DNA of 28,958 bases from Saccoglossus kowalevskii (taxonomy: Eukaryota; Hemichordata; Enteropneusta; Harrimaniidae): assembly GCF_000003605.2 (NCBI RefSeq), contig NW_003149811.1:1-28958 (forward strand), in the 5' to 3' direction. The position numbers and the translations under genes were made by a program. Under the pieces are notes generated by a model that was not told the DNA's origin, did no database searches, and saw nothing but the letters and a program-made list of their open reading frames with translations. Position 1 is the first letter of the stretch. Each line of letters starts with the position of its first letter. Below are positions 21,856 to 28,958 of this stretch, piece after piece.

Positions 21856-24693
21856 TCATATTGTGCACACAGCACACGTTAATTCGTGCCCTTCAATATA
21901 TGGATCACACGGTAACGATCCACACACACCTTCAACAGCATATATTAAAACTCCATTCACGTTAGCACTGCTTCCGTACCGCGATTCAGCATTGCGATCA
22001 ACACATATGAACTCTGTACGTAGATGTGTATGCCTTGATGTCATCAAATAACCATAGTACTCCCTTGTCCACTCTGAGGGACATACATTGCGAGCTGGAA
22101 TCATTAAAAGCCTGCTACGAGATTTAACCAAACATACAGCACAGACAGCGTCGTGATGATGAAGATCGGAAAAAGGTACAAAAGTATGAGTACTATATTC
22201 AGTACCATACATCCTACCGCGATAAGTATCGGTACCACCCATGGGATTATCCCATATCGGATCTAGTGGCAGACACTGAAAGTTTGAACCACCTCCGTCG
22301 ATATCAAAATCTTCACCACCAATGACACCTACAAATAAACATATCAATTATTCGTATAATATAAATAATTAATCAATGTGAAACAATTTGTGAATATGGA
22401 ATGAACGCAAGAAAACGAATAATGGCGTTGAGGGGAGGAGCTGTATTATTATATATTGCAATGTTAATTGCTTGTATTGCACAAAATTGAACAGAACTGT
22501 AAGCGGTATTACGTTTATCATTATTATTAATGAAGAAACTATAATGTGAGATTGTTCAATAAATCACGTGATCCAAATTGAACACCTTTTATGTTAGGAA
22601 AGTGATTCAATGCATCCGCATAAGTTTCCTGAAATACATTGAATAAAATACATTGAATACATTTTAAGTTAACAAATACCTAACCATGTGAACAGTTTTA
22701 ATGCAAAAATGCAGACGCGACGAATAACTTAATAAATAAAAAAGACAACTTATGCTTATGTATGCTCGAGCTTGCAAAAATTATTATAATGATAATGCCA
22801 CACAAGTACAAATAAAAGATAAACTACCTTCATACACCAATTCGGCAGTTGAAGGACACGTTGTGCGACCCCAGCGAATATACAGAGTACCTGGTGCATC
22901 TACACTAGATGTTCTTTGTTCATAAATGCTACTTTGAGATTTCATCGCAAGTGATTCATCTATTAATAGAACACAAAGTTGCATATATTTGAAAGTAGAT
23001 TTGGAAACATTGCAACACATGAAGAGAAATATATCGTCGTTTAGTAAATCATACCGTGTTGATGTATCGAATAACACTGGATATGGAGACATAATCGTAT
23101 GTGAAAAAGTGTTACGTCTATTTCAGCAATGATAATATCATTTTAATTGATCAAAATCAAACAACGATAAACTTTGTGGCGGCGTGAATACAAACTTGCA
23201 AGTCTTTAGCAATCAGCGTTCTGTCATGAGCAGTATACATCTATCGAGTGAAACAGTATAATCTTGTCACAGGATGATCCACAAACAGATGTATGTTATT
23301 TTTCAAATAAGACTTGTGAATAGGTGATTTATAACACATCACATTCTGATTCTGCTACATTCAGATTGTTCCGTTTTCAGAGTAGCACCCCAATAAGCTC
23401 CTCTTTTGTTCATAATTTGTCGTACAGGATTGCTTAAAATAAAATATGACAATTTCAACGCATAGAAAGGTACAACATCGCGGAATCATTGTCCCCTTCT
23501 ACCGAGTTAAACGTTTGTTTACAAATGATATACACGTGGGCAGTAAAGTATGTCTGAAGTCTTGCGACAGGTGACTTATTTATTTAACGTAAGCGCCTTT
23601 CAACAGAACTTACTTTTGAGTCCAGGCTTTATAGATGTTTACGATAGATTGAATTATTGTAAGTTTCGAAACTGTTGAGTGGTGTTCCTCGTTTTTGTAA
23701 AACAGTGTTATTAAATTGCCTAATCCCACGTGATATTGAACAGACTAATCACATCACATTGATGATATGCTTTATAATTACATTACGCATCTGTCTGTGT
23801 ATCATCACAATTTACAATTTGCCAATAATTGTTCCTCGGTCACGATCGGTGTATCTGCATTATAAATTATTGGGAGATAAGAACAAATTGCGAGCGTGAT
23901 TTAAAACGAAGTCTTTGTTCTCAATTTCGCGCGATACTGGGCTTCATATTTAAGTGGTTAGATTGTGAGAGAATACATACTGGTAATTTTATCACCAAGA
24001 TATCTACTTTGGAATAATGTCAGAACACACCTAATATTGTATATCACTTACCATTGTATATCGAGCTATTAAATGAAATGTTCCTGTTAATCATTTTGCT
24101 ATTTTCATTATTTTGCAAATACTCATTATTACGGTTATTGCCACTGTCGCTGATAATGTCAGATAATTCAAATACGATAGCCTGGAAGTATCACGAGAAA
24201 TACATAGGATAGATAGATAAAAACTAAACATGATTTTATCTAGAATATTTACATATATAATTATGTTATACATTGAATAGTTGTCATTTAAATGCAAATG
24301 TAATGAAATGTATACGAATATATAATTGTAGACGTGTTATGTTAAAATACGTATTAATTAGAACTGCATGAAACAAATCCACGAAAATGCTATTTGACGG
24401 TGTACATATACTCTATTCATATCTCTCAGTTGTGATTACATTTTTAGTGTCACATTTCTATTATATATTTTGTTCACAAAGACGTATTATAAACACAAAT
24501 GAAAATTTACCTCCAGCTCAGCGACTCTCAACAATAAACGTGCATTCACTTCCTGCTGCTGTTGCATCTTAACAACCACCCATGACATCATTATTATACA
24601 TATTGTAGTAAATAAGACACATAGTGTGAAGCCCAATAGAAATATGTAACTTTTGATATTCACCGTGGTCTTTCCCTTGAATTGTGTCATCAT
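21856..24693 (-). CDS. Type II membrane protein with short-chain collagen C4-like domain
   Basis: Four minus-strand exons, 24511-24693, 24052-24181, 22828-22959 and 21856-22328, join with GT-AG introns into 918 bp, 305 aa. Residues 1-15 are basic; 16-41 form one hydrophobic helix, predicting a cytosolic N-terminus and an outside C-terminus. Residues 53-71 show a heptad pattern (L53, V57, L60, V64, L67, I71), a short coiled-coil stalk. Two N-glycosylation sequons (NIS, NSS) follow. Residues 127-305 match the cysteine-rich domain of sponge 'short-chain collagen C4' and its many invertebrate relatives: LYIRWGRTTCP, YGTEY, HDAVCAVCLV, MIPARNVCP, GVCGSLPC, LTCAVCT, with ten cysteines likely in disulfides. 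No Gly-X-Y repeats are present. The ligand is unknown; a cell-surface adhesion or recognition role is inferred only from architecture. The start is the first of two adjacent Met codons. Confidence 0.9.
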
Positions 24694-26032
24694 GATTTAA
24701 TGTACAAGGCAAACGACTGTAACCATCAGTTGCATGAAAGGAGAATGACTACATTGGGTTCATGAACAATTATTTGTCAAGGACTGATAACCATGGCGGT
24801 GGGGTATGTGACAAAATACTTAGTGAATATATACGTGTCATTTATGTATTTGAGCTAATCCACATACGTAGGCGGCAAACACATCCAATGAGTACACTTA
24901 ATAAAGGTTTTATTCAAGGAGATAGTATTTAACATGAACTACATTATGTGTGGCTTCTCAATATTCTATATAGCTGCGCCACCTGCATCTTAAGTGGAAC
25001 CTGCATGCCGAGGTTATTGAAAATATATTGGTTAACTTTAGTTGTATCTACAGTGTGTCACGACAGATCATGTTTATACGTCAGATCATAGGGATACCGA
25101 CATATTATCTGTCAAATAAATTAGACTTCGTGTCACACATATCAGATTGCATATCTATGTTGTCATTGTTTGCAACTCGCGCAGATTCTGTATGGAAGTG
25201 TAAGCAAACAAGGTTGCTGATTTCATAATTTTGTTGCAGTCGAAGTACGAGCATACTTTTAATGTGAATGATGAGAACTGTAGACATGATTTGGCCATCA
25301 GTGCGATTGTCCAACAATACAAGCACTCTGCCTGTACAATAGTGTTGGGCAGAAGATTGTTTAATGATTGTAGTATCCTGTGCTTGTGATTTTGCACTTC
25401 CATATACCTTTGTTTGAAATTGACGGTATAATGGATCTGGAATACAATATTCAGCGTCTGGTAATAATACCCATCCATGGTTTGTGTATATACGTCGTTG
25501 AATGTGCTAACGTTGTGTTGTATTCACGAGGTATACTCGGTTGAGGTATAATATGATCTGTGTATGTAATTAACGATACATTATCAACATATATACTGGT
25601 AACCTATATGTCCTTGTGTCGAGGTCACCTAATCACATGATAACACAATCAGTTACATGTATACACATGTAGGTTGGGCTAACTTGGTGTATAATTAGTT
25701 TATTTAAAGTCGAATGATTCTCACATTTCCTGTTTCCTTCCATTTTTTTTAATCGAATAAGAATGAGGAGGGCATGTTCTACTCTGATCATAAAGTAACA
25801 TAAATATATATGTGTTCTTATCACCACGTGAATCTTTGGGACATTACATTACATTGCATTCATGATATTTTCATTTTGACAGTGACGGTAATTTTTCGAT
25901 TATACGGACAATTTCAATCGTCAAATGTGAATTATGGGATGTTATTAAATAGACAACAACCAGCGTTCCACAAGATTGGGCATCTAGCATGGTTACATTA
26001 AACAGCGGCTGCGTATTATATAATAATAGTAC
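24694..26032. other. Upstream region of C4-type gene, no further gene seen
   Basis: The promoter of the C4-type gene must lie at the left part. An ATATATA-like string near 24826 and an inverted CCAAT near 24886 are weak candidates. Open frames up to about 105 codons (25105-25478) lack recognisable motifs or convincing splice sites. Confidence 0.35.
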
Positions 26033-26108
26033 TCTTTATTGACATCGTATCCTTTATAGGATCTTAAATTACAATAAAGTGTGGATGAAAGAAAAAACAA
26101 GAAAGACA

Positions 26109-26147
26109 ATAAAATAAAATAAAATAAAATAACATAACATAACATAA
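26109..26147. repeat. Pentanucleotide microsatellite (AAAAT)n/(AACAT)n
   Basis: AAAAT-type units grade into AACAT-type units. On the minus strand it follows the LINE remnant and may be its 3' tail, because LINE tails often end in simple repeats. Confidence 0.7.
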
Positions 26148-26179
26148 AAAATGATGAAAATAACAGAACAAAAAGGAAA

Positions 26180-26900
26180 AAAAAAACTTGCAGATATGCC
26201 TTGATATTAATATTGTGGTTTATTTGTATGAGAATAAAGGCTATTTCATGTTATTTTCTCTAATTTTGAATCATTCATAAATGTATTTAGCTAGTTTTAT
26301 AATTGTTTTATTTTCATTGTTGTTCATCGTAGCCATCATTTTTTCTTCATCTGTCGTGTTTGGGAGTGATATTTTAGACTCAGTTTTAGTTGGTTTCTTT
26401 CATTTTCATATAATTTGCAGTTAATGTTTTTCATCTTCAATTTCGTCTATATCACAAACAGGGCATTTCCTTTTGCATGCATCTATTTAATTGTAGCGAC
26501 CCATTTCTATTTGTAGAACATGAGCACTAATTCTTAGTTTAGTTAGTGCTGATCTATGTTTAGAGTCTTTTATTACTGAAAGATACTTCTCATATGAGCA
26601 GTCATTTTTTAACATGCTGTATGTGTGCGATTTGTTTTTTGGGTTTGTTCCTTTATTGTCATCCTGCATTTTTTATTGGCTGTTAATTTTGAATATTTGT
26701 TGGAGATTGTCCATAACCTTTTTCGTTATAGAGGCATCATTATGCAGATATTGGTTCTCCAACACATTGTTTTCATTTACATATTTTAATATGCTTTTCA
26801 CACCAGTTACCCAGTTAGGTGTATTGTTTTTGTCAAAAATGGGAATATGGCCGCCAGTTTTCAGTATGCAAATGACACTCAAGCGAGAAACAGTGTTGTG
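26180..26900 (-). mobile_element. Decayed LINE (non-LTR retrotransposon) 3' remnant
   Basis: A minus-strand frame from about 26900 to 26430 reads like the C-terminal end of an invertebrate LINE polyprotein downstream of the reverse transcriptase. It has an NTPNWVTGVKSIL segment, then KHRSALTKLRISAH with IEMGRY, then CPVCDIDEIEDEKH, which matches the terminal Cys-Cys-His-Cys motif region. The frame is broken by TAA codons at about 26673, after GRYN, and after EKH, with a small deletion removing the last cysteine's spacing. The remnant is therefore inactive and 5' truncated. Its 5' end meets the minisatellite at about 26893. Confidence 0.7.
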
Positions 26901-28333
26901 ATGGCAATCAGTGAGTGTCACTTGCATATAGTGAATCAGTGTTGTGATGGCAATCAGTGAGTGTCACTTACATATAGTGAATCAGTGTTGTGATGACAAT
27001 CAGTGTCACTTGCATATAGTGAATCAGTGTCGTGATGGCAATCAGTGAGTGCCACTTACAAATAGTGAGTCAGTGTTGTGATGGCAATCAGTGAGTGTCA
27101 CTTGCATATAGTGAATCAGTGTTATGATGACAATCAGTGAGTGTCATTTGTATATAGTAAATCAGTGTCGTGGTGGCAATCAGTGAGTTCCACTTGCATA
27201 TAGTGAATCAGTGTTGTGATGGCAATCAGTGAGTGCCACTTACATATAGTGAATCAGTGTTGTGATGGCAATCAGTGAGTGTCACTTGCATATAGTGAAT
27301 CAGTGTCGTGATGGCAATCAGTGAGTGCCACTTACATATAGTGAATCAGTGTTGTGATGGCAATCAGTGAGTGTCACTTGCATATAGTGAATCAGTGTCG
27401 TGATGGCAATCAGTGAGTGCCACTTACATATAGTGAATCAGTGTTGTGATGGCAATCAGTGAGTGTCACTTGCATATAGTGAATCAGTGTCGTGATGGTA
27501 ATCAGTGAGTGTCACTTACATATAGTGAGTCAGTGTTGTGATGGCAATCAGTGAGTGTCACTTGCATATAGTGAATCAGTGTTATGATGGCAATCAGTGA
27601 GTGTCACTTGCATATAGTGAATCAGTGTTATGATGACATGCAGTTAGTGTCACTTGCATGCAGTGAGTCAGTGTTATGATGGCAATCAACGAGTGCAACT
27701 TGCATATAGTGAATCAGTGTTATGATGGCAATCAGTGATTGTCACTTGCATATAGTGAATCAGTGTTATGATTGCAATCAGTGAGTGTCACTTGCATATA
27801 GTGAATCAGTGTTATGATGCAATCAGTGAGTGTCACTTGTGTATAGAAAATCAGTGTTATGGTGGCAATCAATGAGTGTCACTTGCATATAGTGAATCAG
27901 AGTTATGATGGCAATCAGTAAGTGTCACTTGCATATAGTGAATCAGTGTTATGATGGCAATCAATGTGTATCACTTGCATATATTGAATCAGAGTTACGA
28001 TGGCAATCAGTGAGTGTCACTTGCATATAGTGAATCAGAGTTATGATGGCAATCAGTGAGTGTCACTTGCATGCAGTGAGTCAGTGTTATGATGGCAATC
28101 AGTGAGTGTCACTTGTATATAGTGAATCAGTGTTATGATGGCAATCAGTGTCACTTGCATATAGTGAATCAGTGTTATGATGGCAATCAGTGAGTGTCAC
28201 TTGTATATAGTGAATCAGTGTTATGATGACAATCAATGACTGTCACTTGCACATTGAATCAGAGTTATGATGGCAATCAGTGAGTGTCACTTGCATGCAA
28301 GTGAATCAGTGTTATGATGGCAATCAGTGAGTG
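26893..28333. repeat. 46-bp minisatellite, about 31 copies, with 92-bp higher-order domain
   Basis: The unit is 46 bp, starting GTGTTGTGATGGCAATCAGT and ending in ATATAGTGAATCA. It includes the odd palindrome AGTGTCACT. From about 27212 to 27490 two variants alternate regularly (GTTGTG...GTCACTTGC and GTCGTG...GCCACTTAC), making a 92-bp higher-order repeat. From about 27580 units carry GTTATG and are less regular. A few units have a 4-bp deletion in the CAGTGAGTG part. The period is not a multiple of three and no frame is kept, so it is not coding. Confidence 0.95.
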
Positions 28334-28958
28334 GACATTGAATTGTATTGTATTCTGTAAAGTATTTCTTTGGCTTTCAGGCAGGTACATTTAATAGTTC
28401 TGTTCAAATATCAAGTTTTTTTGTTATCAGATTTGTTTGTTTCTAGTCTTTAATGTAATTAAGTCGTATACAAATGCAAAACTTGTATATTATTATTATT
28501 ATTTATTTCAGACAGAGTCCATATAAAGTAAATTACAAAACAAAAAGAGAAAAAGAAATAAAGCTACTGATTATAATAAAATACAGTCATTAGGTTTATG
28601 CTACAAAATCAAATTATTCCAGTACCACGCCAACTGTGAGTTCCAACGTATGTCACTACTATATATTACAGAGACAATGCCATTTGTAGATGTATAAACG
28701 CGTTCAGTAAATAAAGATACTAGCTTTCTATTAAGACAAGGGAATGTTTGTACTTGTCACACGCAACGTAATATTACCGTAATTGGTATACTACAGGTGT
28801 GATGGTTCAAATACCAAAAATGGCAACAGTAACAAAAAGACTTCCCTGGCGGCGATGATAAAATACGAGCACGGAGCCAAACAGATGAGGTTTCAACTGG
28901 TACTGGTATTATTATACTCTGCAAACATCAAGTACAATAACGCGGTAAAACTCCACTA
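28334..28958. other. AT-rich window end, no gene seen
   Basis: A short ATT microsatellite lies at 28488-28505. The following TTTATTTCAGAC...TATAAAG...AAATTACA resembles 26036-26085 and may be a second LINE-type 3' tail on the minus strand. Nothing else is recognisable. Confidence 0.4.

Noticed and set aside
25105-25478. Overlapping minus-strand frames of 73 and 107 codons
   Set aside because: No recognisable domain, no convincing splice links to the C4-type gene, and frames overlap each other; likely chance.
26893-28333. Possible CRISPR-like array
   Set aside because: The 46-bp units are contiguous with no unique spacers, and the window is eukaryotic; it is a minisatellite.
28750-28830. tRNA-like B-box (GGTTCAAATAC)
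   Set aside because: The match is imperfect and no acceptor stem, anticodon arm or A-box could be formed.

Overview
This is eukaryotic, almost certainly metazoan, genomic DNA. It is AT-rich, its genes are split by short GT-AG introns of about 160-530 bp, and it carries a decayed LINE, microsatellites, a long minisatellite and a scaffold gap of exactly 50 N. The two recognisable gene families are a PHB-dehydrogenase-like short-chain dehydrogenase/reductase (SDR) and a 'short-chain collagen C4'-type cysteine-rich domain. Together they fit a marine invertebrate such as a mollusc, brachiopod, hemichordate, cephalochordate or cnidarian. The sequence alone does not narrow this further.

Region by region: 1-2172 (+) holds the last seven exons of SDR copy A, whose first exon lies before the window. 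2173-6146 separates the two SDR genes and holds a poly(A) signal, a broken reading frame (2304-2710, -), an inverted copy of a dispersed repeat (about 3989-4172) and small tandem duplications. 6147-8893 (-) is a complete eight-exon second copy, SDR copy B (266 aa), convergent with A; exon lengths, phases and parts of the introns match. 8894-13240 is AT-rich with no gene I can support. 13240-13977 is strikingly CpG-dense. 13978-14581 is a Mutator-like (MULE/MITE type) DNA transposon with 92-bp terminal inverted repeats and an 11-bp target-site duplication; the assembly gap lies inside it. Around 15218-15310 is a CCAAT-TATA-initiator core promoter with no recognised coding gene downstream. 16534-17410 and 17960-18830 are diverged direct copies of one repeat, the same family seen inverted near 4.1 kb. 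19777-20475 (-) is an unrecognised decayed reading frame. 21856-24693 (-) is a complete four-exon gene for a type II membrane protein (305 aa) with a coiled-coil stalk and a C4-type head. 26109-26900 (-) is a LINE 3' remnant, and 26893-28333 is a 46-bp minisatellite with a domain of 92-bp higher-order repeats.

The genes do not form an obvious functional cluster. The most informative points are the divergence of SDR copy B from copy A (GC splice donor, compensated frameshift between the catalytic Ser and Tyr, a divergent loop after NNAG), the membrane-anchored coiled-coil architecture of the C4-type protein, and the well-bounded MULE-like insertion. I found nothing I would call a new defence or mobile system.
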